A stretch of 64,000 bases of DNA from Fibrobacter sp. (GTDB lineage: Bacteria; Fibrobacterota; Fibrobacteria; Fibrobacterales; Fibrobacteraceae): the NCBI GenBank assembly GCA_024398965.1, contig JAKSIF010000005.1, positions 1 through 64,000 on the forward strand. The letters run 5' to 3'. The stretch's first letter is position 1. Every line of letters starts with the position of its first letter. The notes under the pieces are model-generated. The model saw only the letters and a list, made by a program, of their open reading frames with translations. It had not been told where the DNA came from and made no database searches. Shown one piece after another: positions 30,849 through 39,319 of the stretch. The position numbers were made by a program, and so were the translations under genes.

Positions 30849-32330
30849 ATGTCCAAGAATACCAAGACCGTAAAGGCCGCTTCTACAAAGGCAACAAAGC
30901 CCGCTGCAAAGCCTGAAAAGAAATCTTCCGGCAAGTCCGGCACCCAGACCAACATGTGGACCGGCCGCTTCGCCAGCGGTATGGCACAGTCCATGGTGGA
31001 CCTGTCCTTCAGTCTCCAGTTCGACGCAGAACTCATTGAAGAAGACATCGAAGGCAGCATCGGTCACGGCAAGGGCCTGGTAGAATCCGGCGTTTTAACC
31101 AAGGCTGAATACAAGAAGATTTGCGACGGTCTCAAGACCATTCTCGACGATTACCACGCAGGCAAGAACCTGTGGCAGCCTTCCGACGAAGACATCCACA
31201 TGGCCGTAGAACGCGTACTTACCGAACACATTGGCGCCCTGGGTAAGAAAATCCACACCGGCCGTAGCCGCAATGACCAGGTCTGCACCGACTTCAAGCT
31301 TTACATGCGTCACCGCGCTGCAGAAATCCGCGCACTCGAAGTGGAATTGATGGACGTGGTCCTGGACCTTTCCAAGAAGTACTTCGGCAAGCTGATGCCG
31401 GGCTACACCCACCTGCAGCAGGCACAGCCCATCTACTTCAGCCATTACCTCATGAGCATGTTCTTTGCAGTAAGTCGCGACGTCAAGCGCTTGGACAACT
31501 TCCTGGAACTGCACTCCCAGCTGCCTCTGGGTAGCGGCGCCATGGCTGGTTCCGCATTCCCCTACCAGCGCGCCCTGGTTGCAAAGGAACTTGGCTTCAA
31601 GGACGTGAGCCCCAACTCCATCGACGCCGTAAGCCATCGCGACATGATGCTGGAATTCAACGCTGACCTCGCCATCATCGCAAACACCATGAGCCGTTAC
31701 GCCGAAGATTTCGTGAATTGGAGCACCAGCGAATTCGGCTTCCTCACCTTGCACGATGCATTCAGCAGTGGTTCCTCCATGATGCCCCAGAAGAAGAACC
31801 CCGACTCCATGGAACTGATCCGCGGTAAGTCTGGCCGTATGCTGGGTAACTTTAGCGCCATGTACACTCTGGTGAAGGGCGCTCCCCTTTCCTACAGCCG
31901 CGACCTGCAGGAAGACAAGGAACCTGTCTTCGATAGCGTCCACAACGTAAAGGTGATCCTCCGCGTTATGAAGGAAGCTCTGGAAACAGCACGTTTCAAC
32001 TTCGACAAGATGCAGGCCAAGATGCTGCCGGCGCTGCTGGCTACCGACCTGGCAGACTTGCTGGTGGAAGCTGGCGTTCCGTTCCGCGACGCACATCACG
32101 TGGTCGGTAGCCTGGTCGGCGAAGCCGCCCGCCAGGGTAAGGAATTTACGGACCTGTCCGACGAATCCTGGGCAGCCGCCGGCGTTCCCGACGTCGCCCG
32201 CATGAAGAAGACCCTCACCTTCGAATACAGCGTCAGCCGCCGTAACATCGAAGGCGGTACCGGTCCCAAGTCCGTGAAACAGCAGTTCGTAAAGGCCGAC
32301 GCTCTTCTCAAGAAGTTTAAGAAAGCGTAA
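30849..32330 (+). CDS. argH: argininosuccinate lyase
   Basis: Last step of arginine synthesis, splitting argininosuccinate into arginine and fumarate in the cytoplasm. The catalytic core is complete: MWTGRF near residue 36, HTGRSRNDQ, TPGYTHLQQAQP-like YTHLQQAQP, and the superfamily signature GSSMMPQKKNPD near residue 312. At 493 residues it is about 30-35 longer than usual because of a Lys/Ala/Thr-rich N-terminal tail before MWTGRF. A good AAAGGA ribosome site sits before the first ATG, so the tail is probably translated. The 3' untranslated region carries a 27-bp repeat array before the terminator. Confidence 0.96.
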   Translation: MSKNTKTVKAASTKATKPAAKPEKKSSGKSGTQTNMWTGRFASGMAQSMVDLSFSLQFDAELIEEDIEGSIGHGKGLVESGVLTKAEYKKICDGLKTILDDYHAGKNLWQPSDEDIHMAVERVLTEHIGALGKKIHTGRSRNDQVCTDFKLYMRHRAAEIRALEVELMDVVLDLSKKYFGKLMPGYTHLQQAQPIYFSHYLMSMFFAVSRDVKRLDNFLELHSQLPLGSGAMAGSAFPYQRALVAKELGFKDVSPNSIDAVSHRDMMLEFNADLAIIANTMSRYAEDFVNWSTSEFGFLTLHDAFSSGSSMMPQKKNPDSMELIRGKSGRMLGNFSAMYTLVKGAPLSYSRDLQEDKEPVFDSVHNVKVILRVMKEALETARFNFDKMQAKMLPALLATDLADLLVEAGVPFRDAHHVVGSLVGEAARQGKEFTDLSDESWAAAGVPDVARMKKTLTFEYSVSRRNIEGGTGPKSVKQQFVKADALLKKFKKA

Positions 32331-32370
32331 GGCTTGATGCAGGATAGTCTCTGGATTCTTCACCCCTAAC

Positions 32371-32497
32371 GGGGTTCAGAATGACGCGTAAATTATCGGG
32401 GTTCAGAATGACGCATGAGTTGTCTGGATTCAGAATGACGAGTGAGTAGTCCGAGTTCAGAATGACGTGCAAGTTGTCTGAGCACAGAGTGACACGT
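32371..32497. repeat. five 27-bp tandem units in the argH 3' untranslated region
   Basis: Five copies of a GTTCAGAATGACGNNNNAATT-type unit, with CAGAATGAC cores at 32377, 32404, 32431 and 32458 and CAGAGTGAC at 32485, an exact 27-bp period. The core belongs to the TCAGAATGAC family that also interrupts heme genes. Confidence 0.85.
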
Positions 32498-32509
32498 AAA
32501 TTACATTAA

Positions 32510-32546
32510 AAAACCGCAGCCCGATGGTTGCGGTTTTCTTTTTTTC
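32510..32546 (+). terminator. argH terminator
   Basis: AAAACCGCA and TGCGGTTTT arms are followed by a C and seven T residues. It lies after the 27-bp array and before the palindrome pair. Confidence 0.8.
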
Positions 32547-32550
32547 ATTT

Positions 32551-32627
32551 GTTAATGAAATCGTTAATAAACAACCCTTAAATTGTTCAAAAAACTCAGT
32601 CATTAGTTAACGAAATCGTTAACAAGC
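32551..32627. repeat. paired-palindrome element, copy B
   Basis: GTTAATGA-AA-TCGTTAAT (32551-32568) and the perfect GTTAACGA-AA-TCGTTAAC (32606-32623) are 55 bp apart. In reverse orientation the perfect copy shares GCTTG before and TAA after with the copy at 24294-24318. Confidence 0.8.
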
Positions 32628-32676
32628 AATGAAATATCATTTTCGCGAGAAGAGCTACGACATGGCTTTAGTCCAT

Positions 32677-33987
32677 TTAAATTTCATCATTAGCATTCTT
32701 GACGCAGCGGACAGAAAGCCCATTGGATTTCTTGTCCTTGTGGCCATCGCTGAAATTGCTATAGAAATTCAGGAACAAGCTATAAGCGGTATTCTCGTCG
32801 GCTTCTACAGATGACCAAAAATAGGCACTCTGGTGCAAATCATAGAATCCATCGCCATCGAAACCGCCAGCAGGCTTGGCGGAGAAACCATAGTAGTCAC
32901 CGCCCTTCCCCTTAGCCCAATCCTTTTCCGTCTGCAGGGCATAAGCGCCACCGGCATAATTGAAAAGAGCATAGAAGTCTTCGGAAGTCGGCAGGCGCCA
33001 GCCCTCGGGGCAAATTTCCATTGCGGTCTTCCAGTTGTACAGACGACCGTACTTGGCGCAAGAATCGGCGTCATCCTTATAGCACCAGTTATCGCCCTTG
33101 TCTACAGCAAGATTTTCGGCAAACCATACAAGTCCATCAATTTCAATGGTATTGTAAGTCTTACCTTCGTACTTCAAAGATCCATAACCGTAATCGACGG
33201 GAGGGATTTCCGCTGCCACAAAGGCCTTCGTCGTATCAAAGACAACCCTTGACGTATCGGTAATGCAGCGAACAGACATTCCATGGCCCTTGTAATATTC
33301 GCCATGATCCAGGAAGTTGTTGTCGTAACGTAAGGTCCAGCCGGCAGCTGTACCAGCATCAATTTCATTTACAGACCAGAAGAAAGCGAACTTTTCTGTT
33401 TCCATGAAATCTTCGCCATCGTTGTTGCGTCGGCCGGCAGCAAGGGCGTTAAAACCAAAGCGGTTTACGCCTACGGCCACGGAATCAGACTTTTTCCAAC
33501 CCGACTTGGACTTCAAGCTAGCGCCAACACTTTCCACGCCATTTCTCAGGTCAACATATTTTGCAAGGGCAACCCAATCAGACTCCATAGGCAAGCGCCA
33601 GCCATTAGGGCAAACCCCCTGCAGATCACTATAAATCTTGTCCTTATACTGAAAACTAGAATCCACCATCAGCGCTGCGGTCCAAGAATAAAGACGACCA
33701 TACTTTTCACAGTTTTCTTCGTCATTTTCGTAGCACCACGTATTTCCCTTAAGTACCTTATCCGAGGACTTTCCTTTATACTTCAGGTTCTCGGCCATCC
33801 AGACCTTATCGCCAATTACCGTAACGGCATACTTTTTTCCGTCACGGGAATCCTTGAAGATGTTATCCGTAATCTTGAGCGATCTCATGTAATCATCATA
33901 TGCGTCATCATAGTCCGCCACATGGTCCGCGCAACTGCAAAGAACACCTGCCAAAAAAAGACCAGAAATCCATTTCATTCTATTCAT
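32677..33987 (-). CDS. lipoprotein with two Fibrobacter succinogenes major-paralogous domains
   Basis: A probable outer-envelope lipoprotein of 436 residues with a lipobox LCSC (Cys19). Two Fib_succ_major (TIGR02145-like) domains follow, one at about 40-245 and one at about 265-430. Each carries the diagnostic run of GxxVWMAENL or GLVWFAENL, WCYxxD...C.KYGRLYxW, CPxGWRLP and a closing GxSVRCI/V. The biochemical role of this domain is unknown; it is a hallmark of the Fibrobacter lineage. GGGGGA 4 nt before the ATG is a strong ribosome site and overlaps the stop of the preceding gene, so the two are translated as an operon. Confidence 0.9.
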   Translation of the reverse strand: MNRMKWISGLFLAGVLCSCADHVADYDDAYDDYMRSLKITDNIFKDSRDGKKYAVTVIGDKVWMAENLKYKGKSSDKVLKGNTWCYENDEENCEKYGRLYSWTAALMVDSSFQYKDKIYSDLQGVCPNGWRLPMESDWVALAKYVDLRNGVESVGASLKSKSGWKKSDSVAVGVNRFGFNALAAGRRNNDGEDFMETEKFAFFWSVNEIDAGTAAGWTLRYDNNFLDHGEYYKGHGMSVRCITDTSRVVFDTTKAFVAAEIPPVDYGYGSLKYEGKTYNTIEIDGLVWFAENLAVDKGDNWCYKDDADSCAKYGRLYNWKTAMEICPEGWRLPTSEDFYALFNYAGGAYALQTEKDWAKGKGGDYYGFSAKPAGGFDGDGFYDLHQSAYFWSSVEADENTAYSLFLNFYSNFSDGHKDKKSNGLSVRCVKNANDEI

Positions 33988-33997
33988 TTGTCCCCCA

Positions 33998-34417
33998 TTA
34001 GAATAAGACGTAGCTTACCATAAAGTACACAGCAGCTGCAAGCAACCCCACAGAAAGCATATAGTCAGCATTTCTTTCCGACTGCAAATCCTTGATTTTT
34101 TCTCGATTTCTATGATAAGTATATTCCGAGCTAAAGTCACGACTGCGAACCAAATCTACAGCGTCATCATCACAGTCCAACCCATCAAACAAACTACTAA
34201 CGGAAAATGCGAAGCCAAGAGTGGCGAATAGCAACTGGTAATTAAAGCCCTTGCCACGATGATTTTCCGTTGCGGAACTGCTTACCGACACGTCTGTCGG
34301 AACATTGGCAGGTTCAGCCTCATAGACAATGGGCCGTTTGAAATCAAAATGAGGAATGGATTCTTGAGCAAACAAAAATCCAGACATTACAAGAACTAAT
34401 GCTAAAAGAAATCTCAT
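33998..34417 (-). CDS. small exported protein of unknown function
   Basis: 139 residues, not recognised. It has a signal peptide (MRFLLALVLVMSGFLFA), a Ser-rich low-complexity region, a hydrophobic stretch near the middle (LLFATLGFAFSVSSLF), a charged Arg/Glu-rich helix and a C-terminal membrane segment (SVGLLAAAVYFMVSYVLF). The start is fixed by AGGGG 4-5 nt before ATG 34417; the frame is open further upstream but with no better start. Its stop is 10 nt from the Fib_succ_major lipoprotein start, so it is the first gene of a two-gene unit and probably works with it at the envelope. Confidence 0.7.
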   Translation of the reverse strand: MRFLLALVLVMSGFLFAQESIPHFDFKRPIVYEAEPANVPTDVSVSSSATENHRGKGFNYQLLFATLGFAFSVSSLFDGLDCDDDAVDLVRSRDFSSEYTYHRNREKIKDLQSERNADYMLSVGLLAAAVYFMVSYVLF

Positions 34418-34522
34418 ATAACCCCTAATACAAGGGGTAATATAAGTAACAAGTACGGAATAAGCTTGTTTTTTTTCGTAAACTTCCATAAACAACAAAG
34501 TTTGGAGAAAAACAGGCTACAA

Positions 34523-35182
34523 CTACTTCTTATCCTGAGGAACCAGGCGTTCCACAATGCGGAAAAGGTCGTTATAGATTTCCAGGAAGTCTTCAATCCA
34601 GATGGGATCGCGCTCGCCAACCACGTGGAAGGTTTCTTCCAGAGTGTGGCGGGCGTTATACGGGCCGATCAAGGCACCAGCCGGCTGAGCCATTCCGCCC
34701 ATCATGCCGGCAGAGAACACCGCCTGACGGGCACGATAACTACGGCGGAGTCGGGCGATTAGCGCTGCTCGTAGCGAAAGCAGTTCATCATGCGCCTGAA
34801 GGAACTCCCCTGCGTTAATCCAGGATTCCACCAGATTCAAGCGGCGTAGAATAGCATCGCGTTCGGTTGCCGGAATCAGCTGGCGTTTGTTGGCCAAGGT
34901 TGCCTTAATCTGGCCAGAAATATTCTGAAGCAGAGGAGCCTTCCAGATAACAATGGGATTTTCCGCAAAGCGGACGTCCGCATCTTCCTTTGGACTGTGC
35001 GTTTTAACCCAACGTTCCAGTTTTTCGGCAACCATCTGGGCTTCCGGCAAGCGATCTACCGCCACATATTCGCCGGCACGGTTCAGCAGGTTGTCCGCAT
35101 AGACCATACGCCAGTGAGGCAGCTTTCCGCTCTTGCGGATAGCGTCGATATTCAGGCGAAGATTCTCTAAACGTTCCTGCAT
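34523..35182 (-). CDS. unknown protein at the end of the stator-like operon
   Basis: 219 residues, no domain recognised. It has no signal peptide and no membrane helix, so it is presumably cytoplasmic. It is mainly helical with Arg/Leu-rich segments (DAILRRLNLVESW, LLSLRAALIARLRRSYRARQ), and a Gly/Met-rich turn (FSAGMMGGMAQPAG) precedes an acidic, aromatic C-terminal helix. It starts 13 nt after the MotB/OmpA-like gene with a TAGGT ribosome site. The position suggests a cytoplasmic partner of the MotA-like coiled-coil tail; this is inferred from context only. No clear terminator follows. Confidence 0.7.
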   Translation of the reverse strand: MQERLENLRLNIDAIRKSGKLPHWRMVYADNLLNRAGEYVAVDRLPEAQMVAEKLERWVKTHSPKEDADVRFAENPIVIWKAPLLQNISGQIKATLANKRQLIPATERDAILRRLNLVESWINAGEFLQAHDELLSLRAALIARLRRSYRARQAVFSAGMMGGMAQPAGALIGPYNARHTLEETFHVVGERDPIWIEDFLEIYNDLFRIVERLVPQDKK

Positions 35183-35195
35183 ATTACCTAGCTCA

Positions 35196-35834
35196 CTACT
35201 TCTGCCTGTCCATCATCTGGAGCGGAGTCACACCGATTTCCACACGACGATTCAAGCGACGATGCTCCTCGCTATCGTTAGGATACTTGGGCTGATGTTC
35301 GCCAAAGCCAGCTGCAAACAAACGATCCGGCGGAAAGCCCTGGGCTATCAAGGTCTTAACCACGTTCACGGCACGTTCCGTAGAAAGATTCCAGTTGGTA
35401 TAAGTTTTAGACTTCACCGGAGTATCGTCGGTAAAGCCGCTGACCATGATTACATCGGTGGAATCCATGGCCTCCAGCAAGCCCTTGCTAATGCCGCGAA
35501 TCACACCCACACCTTCCTGAGTCAGGTCTGCGCCGTTAATCGGGAACAGGAACTGAGCCTGAATCTGGATCTTCCCGCCTTCAAGGGCAATCAAGCCAGC
35601 CTCGATGGAAGTCTGTAGACTCTTGGAAAGAAGGGCGTTACGTTCCGCCGCAATCTTACGCATTTCTTCCTGGCAGCTAAGCACTTCCTCTTCGGTACGG
35701 GTCAAGTCCTCGGCCTTCTGTTCCTTAAGGGTAGCCATGGCTACAAAGGCAAGGATGAACAACGACACCAGGGCAACACCCAGGTCCGTGTAGGCCATCC
35801 AAGGATTGCTGTTATCGTCTTTCTTGAAACGCAT
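35196..35834 (-). CDS. MotB/ZorB-like protein with OmpA peptidoglycan-binding domain
   Basis: A 212-residue inner-membrane protein. One transmembrane helix near the N-terminus (about 14-36) begins with YTDLGVALVSL; Asp17 is placed like the proton-carrying Asp of MotB (YAD) and ZorB. A short coiled coil follows (about 40-75), then an OmpA/MotB C-terminal domain (about 85-205) with GFTDDTP, NWNLSTERA, AGFGEHQP and the LNRRVEI peptidoglycan-binding motif. It starts 3 nt after the stop of the MotA-like gene, with its ribosome site inside that gene's end, so the pair is translationally coupled. I infer a stator-type proton channel anchored to the cell wall. Confidence 0.85.
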   Translation of the reverse strand: MRFKKDDNSNPWMAYTDLGVALVSLFILAFVAMATLKEQKAEDLTRTEEEVLSCQEEMRKIAAERNALLSKSLQTSIEAGLIALEGGKIQIQAQFLFPINGADLTQEGVGVIRGISKGLLEAMDSTDVIMVSGFTDDTPVKSKTYTNWNLSTERAVNVVKTLIAQGFPPDRLFAAGFGEHQPKYPNDSEEHRRLNRRVEIGVTPLQMMDRQK

Positions 35835-35837
35835 GGA

Positions 35838-37667
35838 TTAGCCCTCTACCTTCGGCTCTTCAACTGCGGGAGCAGCACTTACGCTACTTGCGGAAGCTCG
35901 CTGAGTCTGTTCCAAAACTTCCAGGAGGATTTCCTGGGTCTTGACCGCATTTTCCATAAGGACTTCGCTTGCACGTTCGTGGAAGGCTTCCAGAGACTGG
36001 TTGAGGTGTTCCACAAAGTTTTCTTCTTCCTCGTGTTCAGCGGTATCACCACTGAGCTTTTCGAGAATCGTTTCGAGACCGGCGCGAAGCATTTCGAGAT
36101 TGGCGCTGAGTTCGGACTGGTTCACGCGCATAAGTTCTGCGGTTTCCACAATGTTTCCGCCAAGAGCGTCGGTTGCTTCCTTTTCCTTGACAACCCGTTC
36201 ATCGATGCTGACAGTAAGAGCCTTCTGGGCCTCAAGCAGCACAGCAGAAGTTTCGGAAAGCTTCTGGAATGCATCCAGGATGTCGTTGGAAAGAGCTCCA
36301 AGCTTTTCGGAAACAGAGGCGGAAAGTTCGGCGGAACCAGCCTGAGCCTTTTCGGCAACCTGCAGAGCCACGTTCTTGAGAGTCTCGAGACCTTCGCGCT
36401 GGGCATCCACATTGGAGGTCGCACGTTCTTCGAGACGCTGCATAAAGGAATTCCACTGTTCGTTGGACTGCTTAACCTGATCGGAAACAGAGGCAGCGAT
36501 ATTCTGTGTTGTGCCAGCCATGGCAGATTCTGCGGCAGAGGCAACACCATCCAGACCGGCCTTGACATCGGATGCGACGCAATCCAAGCCAGACTTAACA
36601 TCAGAAGCAACCTTGGAAAGAGCGCTTTCCATATTGGCGGAAAGGCCATTCAACTTGTCGTCCAGCTTTGCCGGGATTGATTCCACAGAAGAAGACAGGG
36701 CCTTGACGCTCTGTTCCATGGGAGTGAAAGCTCCAGTAAGAGAAGCGCTGACAGAGGAACCAAGGTTCTGCATGGAACTATTCATATTGGCCATTGCAGA
36801 GGAAAGGGCTTCGTTCAAGTTCTTTACGGATGCAGACATTTCTGCAGAAACCTTTTCTACGGATCCTGCCACATTCTGGTTCATCTTAGCTGTAGTTGCG
36901 GACAGTTCCTCGCCCACCTTGTTCACAACACCAACGAGACCGGCCTGCACTGCGGCAGTTACACTCTTCAAGTTCTGTTCCACAGATTCGAAAAGGCGTT
37001 CAAGTTCATTCTTGCTCTGCTGTTCTTCGTCAGCGGAATCACCCTGCATATTCAAGGTAAGTGCATCAAGGCGAGCCATAAAAGAATCGCGAGCAGAAAC
37101 CAAAAGGCTACGGGAAGCATTCAGGATAAGAGCGGCAAAGAGGCCACAAAGAGATGTTCCGAAAATTCCCTTCATGCCCTGGAACAACAGCTGGATTGTA
37201 TCAAGAGTTCCCTGGGTCGTAGAATTGTCGATGGCCCCGCCGGCAGTTGCCACGGAATACATAAGGCCAAAGAAAGTACCCATCAGGCCAAGGAGAATCA
37301 CGGAGCCGCCGGCACTGCGGGGAACCGAGATAGAAACGCTGTTACTCAACACCTCGTAAGCGATGGGAGAATCCAGACGGACGTTTTTAGACAAAAGCTT
37401 GCGGGCAAGCTTGAAACGTTCGGCCACAACGCCATCGCCGGCAACGCTGTAGGAGCCGCGGCTTTCGCAGGTTTCCAGGACTTCTGTTTCGGCAGCGATC
37501 TGCTTTGTCTTCTTGAGGGCGGAGACCTGCTCTACAATGAACACCACAAAGATGGCTGCCATAATGACCCAGCCAAACAAGGGGGCGCCAAAGTAGGTGG
37601 CACCTGCCAGCAAAACAGCAAGACCGACTACGGTTAGCAAGAGGATGGAAGTAAATGCATTTTTCAT
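35838..37667 (-). CDS. MotA/TolQ/ExbB-like channel protein with long coiled-coil tail (ZorA-like)
   Basis: 609 residues. Two N-terminal membrane helices (about 7-47), a cytoplasmic loop, then the conserved pair of helices: GGSVILLGLMGTFFGLMYSV (about 120-139) and GIFGTSLCGLFAALIL (about 167-182), which match the MotA/ExbB core. Residues 200-600 form a very long Ser/Ala/Val/Leu heptad-rich tail without transmembrane segments, with repeated ASxSxxVxxxL patterns. MotA and ExbB lack such a tail; ZorA of Zorya defence and some adhesion-linked MotA relatives have one. Together with the downstream MotB/OmpA protein it should form a proton-driven rotary or force-generating complex. What it drives is unknown. 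Confidence 0.85.
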   Translation of the reverse strand: MKNAFTSILLLTVVGLAVLLAGATYFGAPLFGWVIMAAIFVVFIVEQVSALKKTKQIAAETEVLETCESRGSYSVAGDGVVAERFKLARKLLSKNVRLDSPIAYEVLSNSVSISVPRSAGGSVILLGLMGTFFGLMYSVATAGGAIDNSTTQGTLDTIQLLFQGMKGIFGTSLCGLFAALILNASRSLLVSARDSFMARLDALTLNMQGDSADEEQQSKNELERLFESVEQNLKSVTAAVQAGLVGVVNKVGEELSATTAKMNQNVAGSVEKVSAEMSASVKNLNEALSSAMANMNSSMQNLGSSVSASLTGAFTPMEQSVKALSSSVESIPAKLDDKLNGLSANMESALSKVASDVKSGLDCVASDVKAGLDGVASAAESAMAGTTQNIAASVSDQVKQSNEQWNSFMQRLEERATSNVDAQREGLETLKNVALQVAEKAQAGSAELSASVSEKLGALSNDILDAFQKLSETSAVLLEAQKALTVSIDERVVKEKEATDALGGNIVETAELMRVNQSELSANLEMLRAGLETILEKLSGDTAEHEEEENFVEHLNQSLEAFHERASEVLMENAVKTQEILLEVLEQTQRASASSVSAAPAVEEPKVEG

Positions 37668-37684
37668 TTTATACCTGCATTATT

Positions 37685-38593
37685 TTAAGCCTTGTAAGAG
37701 GCTGAGGTTTCAAACAAATTCAACTGACCTCGGCTGAAACCGCGGAGGAACAAAGCCCACTTGCTCTGGTACCATTCAATAATCTGGATGGTAAGACCGC
37801 GGGCATAATCGCAAAAATCATCGGTAAAGGCCAGGAAGCCGTTTTCGTAGGCGTAGTGGGGATTCCAGTAACGGCCTACATTGCGAGCACAGCTTGTGGC
37901 TGAAGTGTAATAACGGGTCGGCCCCTTGGTATTGAAGGCTGCAGCAAAACGCTTCTTGGCGAGGGCATTCAAGGTACTGCGGAGAGACACCACCATGGCA
38001 CTTTCCTTGTCCCTGAGGGATGCCTCGAGGCAAGGCAGCAACTTGGATACAGCGTCCACGGCACTTTCGGAATGCCAGTACTTGCAGAGCTTTTCCTGAA
38101 GCTGCATCACACGACCGTTCATACGTACAAAGAGTGGTTCCGCATCGCTTACCAGAAGATGGATCGTAGCCGAGTAGAGGGCGTTGATATCCTGCTTGTT
38201 GTTCTTGACAGTAAGCGCCCAGCCCTTCTCATCGTCGTGATGGAGGAAATCGCCGCCTTCAAGAAGTAGGCGGGTCACCTCCTCGGTAGAGAATCGCTGC
38301 ATCCACTTGGTGCGGAATTCATCATACAGCTTATTTGCGTCGGCAATAATCTGCGGGAAGCTTGCATCGGCCAGTTTCCAGGCAGTTTCGCTAAAGGAAA
38401 TCAATTCCGAGGAACCCACGTTCACAGAAGGATCGTTCAGCATGGCATCCAAATGTTCGTACAGAACAATGGACCATGTGACCATCATGGACTGCGACAG
38501 GTTCGCCACCATAGACGACCTATTGGGGCGCACCGAGAGACGGACACTGTTGCCCGTCATCTTGCGTATGGATCTGCGGAAAGTTTCCTGCAC
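37685..38593 (-). CDS. unknown protein in the stator-like operon
   Basis: 302 residues, not recognised. There is no signal peptide or membrane segment, so it is likely cytoplasmic. It has a basic N-terminus (RRSIRKMTGNSVRLSVRPNRSS), mixed helical segments through the middle, and an aromatic C-terminal part (YWNPHYAYENGFLAFTDDFCDYARG, WYQSKWALFLRGF). It lies 17 nt upstream of the MotA-like gene and 9 nt after the beta-helix protein, so it is inside the operon. A role as a regulator or effector of the channel is possible; I see no nuclease, ATPase or helicase motif. Confidence 0.7.
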   Translation of the reverse strand: MQETFRRSIRKMTGNSVRLSVRPNRSSMVANLSQSMMVTWSIVLYEHLDAMLNDPSVNVGSSELISFSETAWKLADASFPQIIADANKLYDEFRTKWMQRFSTEEVTRLLLEGGDFLHHDDEKGWALTVKNNKQDINALYSATIHLLVSDAEPLFVRMNGRVMQLQEKLCKYWHSESAVDAVSKLLPCLEASLRDKESAMVVSLRSTLNALAKKRFAAAFNTKGPTRYYTSATSCARNVGRYWNPHYAYENGFLAFTDDFCDYARGLTIQIIEWYQSKWALFLRGFSRGQLNLFETSASYKA

Positions 38594-38602
38594 GCTTACC
38601 CC

Positions 38603-39319
38603 TTAGAAGCCAGTCTCTATGCGATGCCAGACATTGCGGTTGACACGCTTACCCTGACTAGAAAGTTCATCGGCTTCCTTGCGGACGTCGGCCTCAAGAT
38701 TATTCTTGATCAAGCTCATGTCGCCTTCGAACTTTCCACCGGCTTCAAGATACAACCCGTAGACATTGTTGAAAATCTTTGTATCGGCAGAAAGGACCTG
38801 ACCGGCACGAACGGAAAGGGCAAAGCGGTTTCTCGTAAATTCACAACGAGCCAGGAATACTTCGGGAACGTCATCAACCCAAAGACCATAGTAGTTGTTT
38901 ACGAACTTCACGCTTTCGAAGATACCCTTGGAACGGAACACCGTATTACGGAAGGCATTCTCCACCACCAAGTTCTTGACCTCGAAGGGGCGGTTGGAAG
39001 ATACGAAATGAAGGCCGTTCCATGTTTCGCTTGGATCGGAACTGCGGAATACCACAGGCTTTGCATCGGTACCGATAATCTTGACCGGACCTCTAAGCAT
39101 CAACTTGGCATACTCCCCCATCAGGACAGTAACGCCCGGTTCAACGATCAAGGTATCATTCGCAGAAAAAACCACACCCTGTTCCAACACATAGGGGCTG
39201 TCGGATTCAAGGAGCTTCACCTTACCGTTTTCGGTCTGAGGAAAAGGCACCTGTGCAAAGGACGCTCCAACAAGGGAGCAAAGGGCCAGAGCAACAAAAC
39301 TCTTAAATCTACGGAGCAT
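38603..39319 (-). CDS. exported right-handed beta-helix protein
   Basis: A 238-residue periplasmic or surface protein: a signal peptide (about 1-22, ending SFAQ) followed by short parallel beta-helix coils of the pectate-lyase-like type (LIVEPGVTVLMGEYAKLMLRG, VKNLVVENAFRNTVF, FESVKFVNNYYGLWVDD, VFLARCEFTRNRFALSVR). No catalytic residues of pectate lyases are seen, so binding or a structural role is more likely. The ATG overlaps the preceding stop codon by one base (TAATG), showing translational coupling within the operon. Confidence 0.75.
   Translation of the reverse strand: MLRRFKSFVALALCSLVGASFAQVPFPQTENGKVKLLESDSPYVLEQGVVFSANDTLIVEPGVTVLMGEYAKLMLRGPVKIIGTDAKPVVFRSSDPSETWNGLHFVSSNRPFEVKNLVVENAFRNTVFRSKGIFESVKFVNNYYGLWVDDVPEVFLARCEFTRNRFALSVRAGQVLSADTKIFNNVYGLYLEAGGKFEGDMSLIKNNLEADVRKEADELSSQGKRVNRNVWHRIETGF

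Noticed and set aside
31095-32363. 422-codon minus-strand frame opposite argH
   Set aside because: A shadow of a strongly coding, codon-biased gene; the product has no recognisable domain.
32371-32497. 27-bp repeat array as a CRISPR
   Set aside because: Units are contiguous and degenerate, with no unique spacers of constant size and no cas genes.
35133-37359. Plus-strand frames opposite the MotA/MotB-like genes
   Set aside because: Antisense shadows of Ser/Ala-rich coiled-coil coding; no domain or start signal.
34523-38593. A complete Zorya defence system
   Set aside because: Only the ZorA/ZorB-like pair is visible. No helicase, nuclease or ZorC-like protein can be recognised, and the operon includes exported proteins.
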